This document shows, one piece after another, positions 1 to 10,256 of a DNA stretch of 64,000 nt (position 1 is the stretch's first letter; each line of letters begins with the position of its first letter). Source of the stretch: JAMXLO01 sp963850535. GTDB taxonomy: Bacteria > Pseudomonadota > Alphaproteobacteria > Acetobacterales > Acetobacteraceae. Location of the stretch: assembly GCA_963850535.1 (NCBI GenBank), contig CAWKMC010000020.1:1-64000 (forward strand), in the 5' to 3' direction. Position numbers and translations under genes: made by a program. The notes under the pieces are model-generated. The model was given only the letters and a program-made list of their open reading frames with translations. It had not been told where the DNA came from and ran no database searches.

Positions 1-710
1 TCCGGGGCATACACCATCCGATCAACAATCGAGCGCTCGAGGAGTTGGCCGCCAGCGCCAACCATCATCCAGCCAAGTCCGTGTAACCAGCACCGGGCAT
101 GCAAGGTGCGGAGAAAGCGTTCAATATCGGCGCCATCTTCCACCAGGACGAAGACATGAACACCATCCGATCCTGGCATTGGCTTACCAGTGTCAGCGCG
201 ACGAATCCCCGATGACGTTGACCGACGCATAACATGGCCGGTCTGCTCCAGCTCTGGTACGATGGAGATTAGTGCCCCCCAGTAACCGCCAAGCTCTTTC
301 AGCCGGTTGCGCACTGCTGGCGGCATACCTTTGGTGTCGATATCAATCAGCGCGAGAGCAGCATCAGTGGGCCGATAGGCAATATGGTCGCTCGTCCGGG
401 CGATGAGGTTCGGCGTCGCGGAACTATTCAGAGCCTCCAGGCGGTCCTTTGTGGTGATCTCCACCTCGTCCGGCAGATCATGCCGCAAAGCCCCTAGGGC
501 GATGGCCTCGTGTGGCTCAAGGCTGGCGATCATTGCTGCGAATGTCTGGAGGGTGTCGAAGCACACCCTCCGCGCCCAGCCCGACGACATCACACAAGCG
601 GAGCCATCACTCTTCAGCGAACCGTCAGCGTTCAGGCTAATTCGCTTCGTCAGTGGGCCGCCAGCCTTAGCAAGGCGGGTGATTTCGACCGGAATAGCGG
701 TTTCGCTCAT
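1..710 (-). CDS. Primase-like replication protein of an integrated element, N-terminal part
   Basis: The reading frame is open from the ATG at 710 to the window edge, so only about 236 N-terminal residues are seen. It starts MSETAIPVEITRLAKAGGPL. Two motifs suggest an archaeo-eukaryotic-primase (prim-pol) fold: a D-x-D in 'LALIDIDTKGMPP' and an S-x-x-x-H in 'PGSDGVHVFV'. Proteins with this arrangement occur in phages and integrative elements, often with a helicase or ATPase domain further on, which cannot be checked here. The ATG overlaps the stop of the small upstream gene by four bases (ATGA), so it is probably translationally coupled. The motifs and context are seen; the primase role is inferred from them. 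Confidence 0.55.
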   Translation of the reverse strand, partial: MSETAIPVEITRLAKAGGPLTKRISLNADGSLKSDGSACVMSSGWARRVCFDTLQTFAAMIASLEPHEAIALGALRHDLPDEVEITTKDRLEALNSSATPNLIARTSDHIAYRPTDAALALIDIDTKGMPPAVRNRLKELGGYWGALISIVPELEQTGHVMRRSTSSGIRRADTGKPMPGSDGVHVFVLVEDGADIERFLRTLHARCWLHGLGWMMVGAGGQLLERSIVDRMVYAP

Positions 711-916
711 CAGAACGGAGTCTCTTCGCTATTTCGGTGGGATTGGAGGGAAACCACCTTGCCGCTTGGATTAGGCTCTGTTCCTTGCCTCTCGGCATCC
801 AGCCGGTAACGGAGCCAGGCGATCGCTCGATACTGAGCAGCGCTATCGAGCAGCTTCAGCGCCTGGTACACGCGCCACATGGCCGCCATCTCGGCATCCG
901 AGGTCATCCGGTTCAT
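710..916 (-). CDS. Small hypothetical protein, 68 aa, element operon
   Basis: Start MNRMTSDAEMAAMWRVYQAL. The ATG at 916 overlaps the stop of the preceding 45-aa ORF by four bases, and its own stop overlaps the ATG of the primase-like gene, so it sits in a tightly coupled series. A longer in-frame start at 997 is possible but would overlap the 45-aa ORF by 85 bases. The product is mostly helical and charged ('QYRAIAWLRYRLDAE'), with no signal peptide or membrane segment. I do not recognise the family. Small DNA-metabolism accessory proteins are common at this place in integrated elements, but no function is claimed. Confidence 0.5.
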   Translation of the reverse strand: MNRMTSDAEMAAMWRVYQALKLLDSAAQYRAIAWLRYRLDAERQGTEPNPSGKVVSLQSHRNSEETPF

Positions 917-1050
917 GCCGCACCGCTCGGTCGCAACGAGTCGACACTCAAGAATTGCATCTTTCCATTCGGCAGGATCAGCGTGGCGCCACACCACAAA
1001 TCTGGGGCATGGTTAGTTCCAAGGGATTTGGCGGGATCGCGCACCTTCAC
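913..1050 (-). CDS. Tiny hypothetical protein, 45 aa, element operon
   Basis: GTG start at 1050, beginning VKVRDPAKSLGTNHAP and ending SLRPSGAA. The GTG overlaps the stop of the upstream 65-aa ORF (GTGA), and the stop overlaps the downstream ATG (ATGA). This double coupling is the main reason to believe it is translated. The middle ('LWCGATLILPNGKMQFLSVD') looks like a short beta-strand-rich fold with a P-N-G turn. No family was recognised and no function is assigned. Confidence 0.4.
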   Translation of the reverse strand: MKVRDPAKSLGTNHAPDLWCGATLILPNGKMQFLSVDSLRPSGAA

Positions 1051-1244
1051 CACAGCTCCACCTCCGCCGTCATCGCGCGCCGCAGCTCCGACGCCAACAG
1101 CGCTAGGCGCCGTGCAGCGGCGGGATCATGCGACACAACATCGATGGCCTCGCGATCGATGGCAGTGATGGCGGCCAGTTGCTCACGCGAGTGCGCAAGG
1201 ACGGTATCAATAGGGCGGGGAGAGCAAGTTCTTGAGATCGGCAT
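1047..1244 (-). CDS. Small hypothetical protein, 65 aa, element operon
   Basis: The ATG at 1244 is preceded by a GGAG seven bases upstream, which favours this start over the in-frame ATG at 1283. The protein begins MPISRTCSPRPIDTV and is mainly helical ('AAARRLALLASELRRAM'), short and without membrane segments. Its stop overlaps the next GTG by four bases, making it the first visible member of the coupled chain ending in the primase-like gene. The family is unrecognised. Confidence 0.45.
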   Translation of the reverse strand: MPISRTCSPRPIDTVLAHSREQLAAITAIDREAIDVVSHDPAAARRLALLASELRRAMTAEVELW

Positions 1245-1357
1245 GGTAAATCTCCATGCCCCCGCGTGCTTGAACCGACGCACCGGACGTGCAATATCGC
1301 AAGTGCCAACCTGCGACTACACAGCCGCCGCCTCAGTTCTGCGCTGGGGCGGTTTTG

Positions 1358-1570
1358 TTAGACAGCTCGCGGATTGCGAATTTGCGCGGCAGGCAGGGAC
1401 CGTAGCCAGGACAGACCGGCATCCACGTCCACCAAGGTTCTTGTCCCGACCTTGATTGCTCTGAGATTGCCGCGGCCAAGCTCATTGTACGTGGCGGTTC
1501 TGGACATTCCAGAAATGGCGCACCACCGCGGCAGTGGGGCAAACTTTGGGCTGGGCGGGTCCATATCCAT
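1358..1570 (-). CDS. Excisionase/AlpA-like small DNA-binding protein
   Basis: About 70 residues starting MDMDPPSPKF. The central part reads 'WCAISGMSRTATYNELGRG' followed by 'LRAIKVGTRTLVDVDAGLSW', the usual pattern of a winged helix-turn-helix of the MerR/Xis (AlpA, 'helix-turn-helix domain 17') type: a HTH, then 'KVG..R.V....L..WL'. In integrated elements such proteins act as excisionases or regulators of the integrase. It is transcribed in the same direction as the integrase about 1.3 kb upstream, as expected of such a module. An in-frame GTG at 1594 is an alternative start. Confidence 0.6.
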   Translation of the reverse strand: MDMDPPSPKFAPLPRWCAISGMSRTATYNELGRGNLRAIKVGTRTLVDVDAGLSWLRSLPAAQIRNPRAV

Positions 1571-1624
1571 ACGTCCGGGTGCAGTTGAATACACGCGGAC
1601 AATGGTGGCTGCCGAAGCGTGTCG

Positions 1625-1816
1625 CTATTTGTCGTTTGTCGGAGTTATGTCGGCTTTTGTCGGAAAGCCGCGCGCGGTCAGTTCGCGAAGGGCGGCTTCG
1701 CGGCACTTGGCCAAGAGCGTCCGCCCCGCCTCCGGATAGAGCCGTGCCAGCTCCTTCTGCTTCATGGACTGCAGTCTCTGGAAAGTGATCCGTCCCTGCT
1801 CCACTGCCTCGATCAT
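1625..1816 (-). CDS. Possible small helical protein, 63 aa
   Basis: The frame is open upstream through the end of the 305-aa gene, but only the last 63 residues, from MIEAVEQGRITFQRLQSM, have plausible composition: helical and charged, with 'LARLYPEAGRTLLAKCREAA'. There is no clear ribosome binding site before the ATG, so the start is uncertain and could lie upstream inside the neighbouring gene. The family is unrecognised. It lies between the excisionase-like gene and the 305-aa gene, in the same direction. Confidence 0.3.
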   Translation of the reverse strand: MIEAVEQGRITFQRLQSMKQKELARLYPEAGRTLLAKCREAALRELTARGFPTKADITPTNDK

Positions 1817-1859
1817 TGCTGCGGTTGCCTGGGCTTTCTTCCTGCCGCCCCCGCCTGGC

Positions 1860-2777
1860 TTATTGGGGACCGCCAGTCGGGTACGCCCAGGTGCGCGTGT
1901 CCCATCCGATCCGACTTCCGTCGTTGACCAAGCTGGCCGGCATTGGCTCGACGAGATTTGGTTTTCTAACGGAGATGGGTCCGGATCTACTTTCAATTGG
2001 CTTCCCCCTGGACTCGTATAGGGAGAGAATCTCCTCTCGCCTGAATTTAACGTCGCCCCAATCCGGGCCGGTCCAATTCTTCCGCTCGAAGTCCGGGGCT
2101 TTTGGATCGCATGTTGCCCAACCAGTTCTGAGGATCGTGGCGTGTCGATTTGCAAAGAACTGCGGCGGAATACGCTCGTGCATTCCGCGAAGTGTGCCTT
2201 TTCGGTAATCACCCGGCCGACCCCATGCGACCAAGCGCTCTGCAGCGATATCCGTGCGCAGACGGTCGATTGCTTGATCAATCGCCGAAGTTACCGCAAG
2301 CAACTTCCGCACATCGGTTCTTAACAGTGCAATGGTCTGAGCTGCCGACATTCCGTGCTTGCGTATCGCCCACCGAACCTCCGCACGATCGTCCTCCCGC
2401 AGCGCTGAAATTGGGCACTTTGCTAGCCCTGCTTTCTTGCGCCTCTGGAGCGTCCACCAGTGCACGCGCGCAAGGACCAAGCGCATCCGATGAACGAGTG
2501 GGTATTGGCGTTGGTATGGAGATGCCCCAGTCACATGGACCCCCCACCTATCATACATCGAGGGTGCGCCAGGCAACGGGCCGTCGAGCGCCCGGACCCG
2601 ACCGAAACCGATCAGCCCAATCGCCTCAGCGGCAGACAGATACGCAGGGATCTCCTTCGGTTCTTCCGGGGGCACCTTGCTTACCGTGGCTAGCAGCCAG
2701 TGCTGGGCTGCGATCTGCTCGCGCTTCCGATCCTCAATGGGGAGCAGCTCGATCTTGCGATCTGAACTCGGACTCAC
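1860..2777 (-). CDS. Hypothetical protein, 305 aa, element cargo
   Basis: A 305-residue frame with natural composition and no signal peptide or membrane helix. The first part contains 'IPAYLSAAEAIGLIGFGRV'; the middle is rich in Arg, Lys and Trp and helical ('RMRLVLARVHWWTLQRRKK'). I recognise no catalytic motif. It lies directly downstream of the integrase in the same orientation, so it belongs to the integrated element rather than the core genome. The high basic content would fit a nucleic-acid-associated protein, but that is only a guess from composition. Confidence 0.5.
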   Translation of the reverse strand: MSPSSDRKIELLPIEDRKREQIAAQHWLLATVSKVPPEEPKEIPAYLSAAEAIGLIGFGRVRALDGPLPGAPSMYDRWGVHVTGASPYQRQYPLVHRMRLVLARVHWWTLQRRKKAGLAKCPISALREDDRAEVRWAIRKHGMSAAQTIALLRTDVRKLLAVTSAIDQAIDRLRTDIAAERLVAWGRPGDYRKGTLRGMHERIPPQFFANRHATILRTGWATCDPKAPDFERKNWTGPDWGDVKFRREEILSLYESRGKPIESRSGPISVRKPNLVEPMPASLVNDGSRIGWDTRTWAYPTGGPQ

Positions 2778-2912
2778 TCATGTCTCCGCTTACGCTCCGC
2801 CAAGGCAGGCGGGGCAACCCGGCGCGGAGACCCGGGGATTCGGGGGCCAACCTAGCCCCGCCGCGTTCTACTGTACGGTTGACGCTCGAATTCGGAGCGA
2901 GTCCTTTCCGCT

Positions 2913-4130
2913 TCACACACCCGCCCGCAGCGGGACCACTCCGGTAGGAGCAGGACGCGAACAGAACGTCGCCCATTCCTGCATCAACCGGCGCCGCTTC
3001 TCCATCATATCGCCACGCTGGTAGGCCGCCTCGGTCTTGTCCCGTACTGTATGCGCCAGCGCAGCCTCGGCCACCTCGCGGGGATAGTTGGTCGCCTCGG
3101 CGCACCAATCTCTAAATGTGCTGCGGAACCCGTGCGCCGTCAGGTCGCCGCGTCCCATGCGCCGCAGCAGCATGAGCATCGCCATGCTGGAGAGCGGCTT
3201 GCCGGCCTTGCCACCTGGGAACACGAACCCGTCCGTCTTGGTCATGAGCTTTGCCGTCTCCTGCAGCACCGCGACCGCTTCGTCGGATAATGGCACACGA
3301 TGCTCGCGGCCAGCTTTCATCCGGCCGGCCGGCACCGTCCAAATGTGGTGCTTCGTATCGATCTCTGACCACCGAGCGCCGATCACCTCACCCGTCCTTG
3401 CCGCCGTCAGTATCGCGAACCGCAGGGCCAGCGCAGAGACACCCTCTTCCTGGAAGAGTCCTTCCATAAACGCACCAACATTCCGCCACGGCAGCGCCGA
3501 GTGGTGTTCCACCTTCGCGACCTTGGATCGGGCGGGTAAGAGGTTTTCGAGATGCCCGCGCCATCGCGCCGGGTTCTCGCCACTGCGCCACCCGCGCGCT
3601 GTGGCGTAGTCGAGGACTGACTCAATCCGCCCACGTAGCCGCGATGCAGTCTCCGTCTTCTGCCGCCAGATCGGCTCCAACACCCGCATCACCGAGCCCA
3701 CATCCACCTGTGCCACGGGTGCCTTTCCAAGTATCGGCAACGCATAGGTGTCCAAGGTATTGCGCCACTGCTGTCTGTGCTTTGGGTTGCGCCAGCTCGC
3801 CTCATGGGCAGAAATGTAGGCATCTGCGACCTGATGGAATGTAAGCCCCGCCTGGTCCGCGCTCTCGCGGCGAGCCGCGCGCCGCTGCTCAATTGGGTTT
3901 TTGCCCTGTCGGACGATCTTGCGGGCCGCGGCGACGAGTTCGCGTGCGTCTGCGAGTGATACGCCCTCCACTGCGCCCAAACCCATCAGGTGCCCTTTGC
4001 CGTGCAGCCTGAACCGATAAAGCCAGGACCTGTTCATCGGCCCCCGGACCTGAAGGTAGAGACCCGCGCCGTCACCGTAGGTTCCCGGCTTAGTCAGGGT
4101 TCGCAGCCGTGCTGCATTGAGCTTGCCCAT
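2913..4130 (-). CDS. int: Tyrosine recombinase integrase, P4/DUF4102 type
   Basis: About 405 residues, the normal length for P4-type integrases. The N-terminal region (MGKLNAARLRTL...GDGAGLYLQVR) matches the DUF4102 arm-binding domain, followed by a SAM-like core-binding domain and the catalytic domain. The catalytic set is visible: Arg in 'LTAARTGEV', His-x-x-Arg in 'AHGFRSTFRDW', the second His in 'AALAHTV', and the nucleophile Tyr in 'EAAYQRGDM'. It would catalyse site-specific integration and excision of the element to its left. No tRNA or obvious attachment repeat is seen in the 231 bases upstream (4167-4397). An in-frame ATG at 4166 is an alternative start. Confidence 0.92.
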   Translation of the reverse strand: MGKLNAARLRTLTKPGTYGDGAGLYLQVRGPMNRSWLYRFRLHGKGHLMGLGAVEGVSLADARELVAAARKIVRQGKNPIEQRRAARRESADQAGLTFHQVADAYISAHEASWRNPKHRQQWRNTLDTYALPILGKAPVAQVDVGSVMRVLEPIWRQKTETASRLRGRIESVLDYATARGWRSGENPARWRGHLENLLPARSKVAKVEHHSALPWRNVGAFMEGLFQEEGVSALALRFAILTAARTGEVIGARWSEIDTKHHIWTVPAGRMKAGREHRVPLSDEAVAVLQETAKLMTKTDGFVFPGGKAGKPLSSMAMLMLLRRMGRGDLTAHGFRSTFRDWCAEATNYPREVAEAALAHTVRDKTEAAYQRGDMMEKRRRLMQEWATFCSRPAPTGVVPLRAGV

Positions 4131-4397
4131 AATCCGTATTCCGTCGCCCAGCATACAGCCTGGCATACACTACATCACGGGATAGCTGGGTACAAGTGGA
4201 AATAGCGGTGGACGGTTATACCCTCCAAATGGAGCTTGCTAGTTGGTCCTGAGGACAGATTGGGATAGTCAAGGATATTGGTTGGGCGGACACCCCATCC
4301 GCCAAGCACAAGGAACACCATGCCGCCCTCTGGTCTCTGGACCCAGGACGGTCGAGGGGGCCAGTTCCCAGATGAACCTGCTCGAGGTCGGACCAAC

Positions 4398-7300
4398 TCA
4401 CACTATCTCCGACTTTGCCTGAGCACTGCGCTCTTTCGGTTTACGGGTAGAACCGAGTCTCGTCCTTGGCGGCAGCGGTGCCTTACCAGCGGTGTCTGAG
4501 CGCTTCCGGGCCCTTGGGCTTTGCGTTCTTGCGTTCAGAAGTAGCTCCTTCAGTGCGCTATGCAATCTCGGTCCAACAACGGCCGGGCTTAGCAGATGTG
4601 TAACTTGCTGTCTGCCGAGCTCACCAATACGGCGAGCTGCCTCGGGATTGTTGTGGATAGTTCGCATATGGCCCGCTGCGGTCTCGACGTTTGCGTCCGC
4701 CCAAGACTGGTCCACGACGCCGATGTATTCGCCGGGTTGCACACGCACCAACTGGTAATCTACGAGGAAGGAAGTTTCGTGCGAAACGAAGTCCATTGGT
4801 CCCGAATAAGCGGGCAAAATTGACGGGCGCCCCAGCAGCATTGCTTCCGCTGGACCGCGTCCGAACCCTTCCGAGCGGTGCAAGGAGACGAATGCATCGC
4901 AAGCCCTTACCAAGCCGAGCAACTCATCGCGGTCCAGCCTGATATCTCGCAGCGAGATCCGTGGATCGGTGCACAGAGCGATCAGCCGCTCCAGATGTGA
5001 GCAATTCTCTTCCGCGCCCATCGACTTGATCACCAGAAACACGTTTTCATCGCCGGACGGAAACGCTCGAAGGAACGCCTTGACGACGGCCTCTGGGTTT
5101 TTCCGCGTCGCAAATGAGCGAAAATCGAAGACAAAGAGAAAGACCGTGGCATCGTTTGGCAACCGCAATTCCTTCCGGCTGATCTCCCGCTCCATGACTG
5201 GCGCCGCGACCGCCATCGGCATCAAGCGAACTGGCCGTAGCCCTTCATGCCGGAACGCCCTCTCGGCAAAGCGTGTCGAAGCCCAAATCTCATCAAAGAA
5301 TGAAAAAGCGTGCCGCCAGTAACCTGGCAGCCGTTCCAGCTCCCAGGCCCAGAAGCCGACACTCTTATTTGTCAGCACATTCAGTCGCTGCATCGACCGC
5401 CAATCGGCATAGGCCGTGTCCGCGTTCAGGTGGAGAATATTGACGTCGACTTGGATTCTGCAGCCGCGTGGAAGAACTTTCCCATCGGGCCGCAACACAT
5501 GGTGCTTCTCCGTATCTACGATAAGAAAATCGGTAAAGCCGACAGCGAGCAGACTGGTGGCGGAGCAGCGGATATCCTCGCCACGTCCCGTCGGTGCGGA
5601 CCACTGGCCGCTTAGCGCCACCTTTGCGCGGTAGATCCGGTCGTGTTCCTTGGCCGGTTTGTCTCGGCGCACGAGCAATGCGAGAGCTACAGGTTCCGCC
5701 TCAACGGCAGCTTGCCGCCACCAGTTTCGCAGCTCGTCGCGCCCCACCTCCGTCTCGATGTTAGCCAATTCCTGCAGATCGCCGCGCGTCGCATACAGCA
5801 TTTCGACGACTCGGTTCAGGCCGGGGTATCGTGGCGAGTCGTCGAGGAGGAAGTGCCGTAAGCACGGGCTGATCTGATCGGCCGAGATCCCGAATTCCTG
5901 GAGTCCGAAGTTGATCAGCCATAGGACGAAGCCTGCTACCGAAGCATCACTGTCAAGCGGATACATGTTTTGAATGTCTTCGCGCAGTTCCCAGATCGCC
6001 GTCGCGAGCCGGGGCAGCGGGACACCCTCGAGCGTCACGCTGGAAGGCGCCTCGAAGTCACGACAGTAATGGGGCGACGAGTGCGTGAGGCCATTTGTAG
6101 CACCTCGCCCCGACATAGGCGTGCCAAAGTCCATGCGCGAGACGGCCGGCCCGCTCCGCAGGGAAACGATGCCTAGGTTCGTACATCCTGTTCGCACAGT
6201 CAGCCGATCGTGTTGCGACCAGACCTGTTGTGATCGGCACGTCCTGGTAGGAGCTGGACGTCGATGACTCACGCGCCATCTCGGACAAGAAGTCGGGTGA
6301 GAGTTCATCGCAGCAGACGACCCCTTCGACCACTCCGTTGGTCAAGGCCCAACCTAAAAAACCGATGAGCTCGTCGACGGTTCGAAGTCTGAAATGTGCG
6401 CGCAGGTCTGAGCGCAGTTCCCATATGAGAGCGACCTGAGTGGGCAACCGGATCTGCCTGCCGGCAATTGACGCGACCACGTCCCCTTCAAGGAATCGCC
6501 ACACGTCTCGTGACTCACCTCGCCAGTCCCGGTGGCTGACCGATGGCCAGGGAGGCGTCACTTCAGGCGGCGGAGCGACGAGCGTGTTCAACTCACCCCG
6601 CAGCCGGCGCGCCGCCGCGATGTTGCGTCCGTCAACACCCAGACGGCGTGCTTCGCCACCCACGAACCAGTCGAAGTAGCCATCGTAACCACGAGGCGTG
6701 ACGATATCGAAGGCTTGCTGCAGGTCCTGCCGGTCCAGCCAGGACCTGATACATGAACCGGGTGAGCGCGATGGACTTTTCTGCCAGCACCTCATCGGGC
6801 TGGTCGAAGAAGCGCGAATCGATGGTCAAGGCGGCGCAAGCATCGATGCGGCCAGTGCCTATCGCCCGCAGTAACCAATGGCGCATCGCGTCCTCGATGG
6901 GCCTGCCATCGGCAAAAGCAGCGAATCCGTAGCTGAGCCGTGAATATCTAAGCCAGCCGTTCGCAAGAACTCGCTTGTGATAGAGCCGACACAGGTCTGC
7001 GACCTCGCCCGATGTCTCAACGTCTTCCGGATTGACACCGCTGAAATGAAAGAACACGAGCGGGCCGTCATCGACCAGCCAGCTGCCCTTCGCCGCTTTC
7101 CGCACCCTGCGGTGACCGAGGTTCCAGTAAGCGACGTTGTAACCCGGATGGCGCAGAATAAGCGGCCTGGGTACAAACGCCGGCGCGAGGTCCATCCAGC
7201 GCTGGTCGGTGAACATATTGCCGGCATCGTCAACCCGGCAGTCCCGGTAGCACCGACTGGCCCACCAATCGATCAGCGCACGGGCCGACCGATCGTTGCG

Positions 7301-7867
7301 TATCCCCACGAAACCCAGATTGTAGCCGCCGGACTTCCTAACAGTGAGGTCGGGCGGCTCCTTCCCGTCCTGCAGCGGCTGCATCATGTGTGGGACCAGC
7401 ACGACGTTATGTTCCGCCAGTCCCGCAAATACCTCGTTCATCGGCATGAACAGCAGGATGTCCGGATCGATATACACCACCTCGTTGAAGCCAAGCCGAT
7501 CGAACATGTGGCGGAACACGAGCGGCTTAATCGCCGCTTTGAATTCTTTGGCCGCATACCACAGCTTCATGTTGGCGATCAGATCGAAGCCGAGGTCGTC
7601 GCAAAAAATCAGCTCGGCTGCGGCGTCGAGGCCAGTGAAGTCCCGATAGGAGTTGGCCAGCACAATGAAGCGATCCGCGTCCGGGTGAACGTCCCGCACC
7701 GACTGCATGAGCGTCACGGCATAGGCGATATAGCTGCAGGAGACGACGGTGCAGATAGCACGACGATGCGAGTTGGAGCTGGTTGCAGTTTGCGCCGAAG
7801 TGCCGGCCCGGCGCGCATGTCGCTTTCGTGCCTTCCCTCGAAGCCGCGCCGCCGGCGCGCCGCTCAT
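4398..7867 (-). CDS. Giant bifunctional glycosyltransferase (GT8-like plus GT4), two frameshifts
   Basis: Read through two single extra bases (near 6728 and 6210), this is one protein of about 1155 residues. The N-terminal domain (about 35-350) is a nucleotide-diphospho-sugar transferase with a D-x-D type site 'VVYIDPDILLF' near residue 130. The middle carries two copies of a module containing 'IWELR.D' near residues 475 and 617. The C-terminal domain is GT-B/GT4, with 'DFRSFATRKNPEAVVKAF' near 910 and the E-x7-E motif 'SEGFGRGPAEAMLLG' near 1000. It would transfer sugars onto a surface polysaccharide or another acceptor; the substrate is unknown. Both frameshifts are of the error type seen elsewhere here, but separate genes cannot be excluded. 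Confidence 0.65.
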
Positions 7868-7914
7868 GCCTTTGTCCTGGCCTGCCAGCGCCCCACCTCG
7901 CTTCGTAGCCGTCG

Positions 7915-10256
7915 CTAAACCAATTTTGCGACTTCGCACGGATAGCAGCGGTGCGAGGCGGCGCCGCTGACCGGGTCGGCCGCGTCGACGCCGATCGCCA
8001 GATTGATGTTGGCGCCATCCGGGACCGAGCGCGTCGTAGCCCGGCAGGTCCAGTTCGGCGCAGGCCTGCCACCAGCCGTGCCGCGCTGCGACAACGCCGT
8101 CCGCCAAGTGCGCATTAAGCCGTGCGCGTGCCCGCACCCGGCCGCGCGGCGTCGTGATGGCCAGCCAATCGCCGTCGCCGATATCCCGAGCCGCCGCCGT
8201 CGTCGGGCTGATCTCGGCAACGGGTCGGGCTCCAACCGGCGCAGCCGGGCGAGGTTGCGATGCTGGCTGTGGCAGTAGAGCGGTGTCTTCGCCGCGGTCA
8301 GCGTCAGCGGAAAGCCGGCGCGCCTGCGAATAGGGCGGCCGGAACTCCGGCAAGGGCGGTTCGCCGACCGCCTGCAGCGTCTGCGGAAAAGATCTCGATC
8401 TTCCCGGATGGCGTGGCGAAGCCGCCGCTGCGGTATTTGCGGTAGGCGGTTTCGAGCGGCACTCGGATGCCGCGCGGCGCTGCCCGCAATGCTTGCCAAC
8501 CGAGCCCGCTCGGCGCCAGGTGATGATCGAGCGCCGCCTCGATATCGCCGTGCCAGAAATGCTCGCCGAAGCCGAGGCGGACCGCCAGATCGAACACGAT
8601 GTCGATATCGGCGCGCGCCTCACCTCGCGGCGCGACGACGGCCGGACGGAACTGCACCAGCTCGCAGGCATCTTGATCGAGGCCGAAGCCGACGCGCAGC
8701 CCCTCGCGTTCCCAGGCGCTGGCGACCGGCAGGACGATGTCGGCAAAGGCGGCGGTCGGCGTCAGGTAAAGATCGGTCTGAACATGAAATTCGAGTTGCC
8801 GCAGCGCCTCGGCGCCGCGCGCAGCATCAGCGTGCGACAGCAGCAGGTTGAGCCCGAACCCGACCAGCGCGCGGACGCGATAAGGCTTCGTCATCGATCG
8901 CGGCGCGATACAGATCATCGGAAAGAATCCAGCCCGACCTGCCCAGCCCGAGCGGACGCTCGGTCAGCCCGAGCGCCTTGCGCCATTGCGCCGCGTCGCG
9001 CAATTCATGCCGGACACATCGTTGACCGGCACCTGCGCAAAGTGAACGTTGCCGCCCGGCACATCGATGCTGCCGGTCAACGCATGCAGGATCGCGATCG
9101 CCCGGTCGGTTTGTGTCGCATTGCTCTGCTGCTCGAGCCCGGTCCAGGTGTAATGCGCGACCGGCCGATGCTGCCATAGCAACCGCGCCGCCTCGCGGAG
9201 CGCGTCGGCATCGACGCCGGACAATCGCTGCGCTCTCGGCGACATCGCGCGGCACTGCGCCGCATAAAGATCGAAGGCGGGTCGGCAGGCGATCGGTCCA
9301 TCGCAGCCGGCGACTACGAACTTACCCGATCAGCGCAAGCCGGACCGGAGGCTTGTCATAGGCAGCGAGTTGCCGGATCATAGTGCAGCGCCGCCGCCCG
9401 TCCCTCGTCCCAGGCGACGAAGCCGTTTCCGCCTCCCTCGGCCAGCGCATCAGCGCGCAGCAGCGCACCATCGCTCTCACGCACCAGGAACGGGCCGTTG
9501 GTCCATTCCCGGACGAAATCGACGTCGAACCAGCCCTCGGTCGATCATGATCCCGGCGATTGCCAGCGCAACGCCGCATCAGTGCCTGGCCGCACCGGCA
9601 GCCAGCAATCGGCCTTCACCGCGAAGCCGATATGCCGCGGATCGACGACGATCAGCTTGGCCCCGCGCTCCCGCGCCTTCGGCAATCCTTGTCGCCGCGG
9701 CGAGCAGTGACGTGCTGGGGTTGTGACCCCACAGCAGGATGCAGCCCGCTTGGCCGTAATCCGGCATGCCGATGCCCGTGCCGGTGGTGAAGGCGCGGGC
9801 AAATTGGCGATGCCACGAGCAGATTTCCATGGAGTTGCAGTTGTTCGGCGAGCCGAAGGCATTGATCAGCCGATCGACCCAGGGCTGCGCGTCGGAAAGA
9901 GCCGTCCCGGAGCTTGTGGTGACACCAAATGCAACCGACTCGGGACCGCTCTCGGCGGCGATGCGCCGCAGGGTCGCTGCTGTCGTGCCCAGCGCCTCAT
10001 CCCAGGAGATCCGCTGCCAGCCAGGGTCAGGATGGCCCTTTGGTCGGGTTCGGCGGACGGGATACAGCAGTCGGTCGGACGCTTCGACCAGTTCCGGGGA
10101 CGCGCGTCCCTTCGCGCAAAGCGCCTCGCCGGTCGGATGCAATGGGTCTGGTTCGATCGCCAGCAGTCGGCCGTCCTCAACGACCGCCTCGCAGCCACAG
10201 CGCGAGACGCAGAGTGGGCAGAATGCCGGGATCCGGCGACGGGCAGTCTCGGACAT
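7915..10256 (-). pseudogene. Molybdopterin oxidoreductase (DMSO-reductase family), multiply frameshifted
   Basis: The N-terminus has the [4Fe-4S] ligand set C13-x2-C16-x3-C20-x26-C47 of DMSO-reductase-family enzymes. Family landmarks then follow in changing frames: 'GCILLWGHNPSTSL', 'KLIVVDPRHIGFAVKADCWL', 'HYTWTGLEQQSNATQT', 'LTPTAAFADIVLPVASAWE', 'FATPSGKIEIFS' and a terminal 'GANINLAIG...CYPCEVAKL'. At least eight frame changes separate them. The order and total length (about 775 codons) match an intact member, so the whole gene is present. Either it is a decaying gene or this stretch is poorly sequenced. The substrate (formate, a sulfoxide or other) cannot be decided. Confidence 0.75.

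Noticed and set aside
2150..2947. 265-codon plus-strand frame in the integrated element
   Set aside because: Lies opposite the 305-aa gene and the integrase end, with Pro/Arg/Ser-rich shadow composition.
4131..4397. Search for a tRNA or attachment site beside the integrase
   Set aside because: No tRNA-like cloverleaf end, T-loop sequence or clear direct repeat could be found in this stretch.
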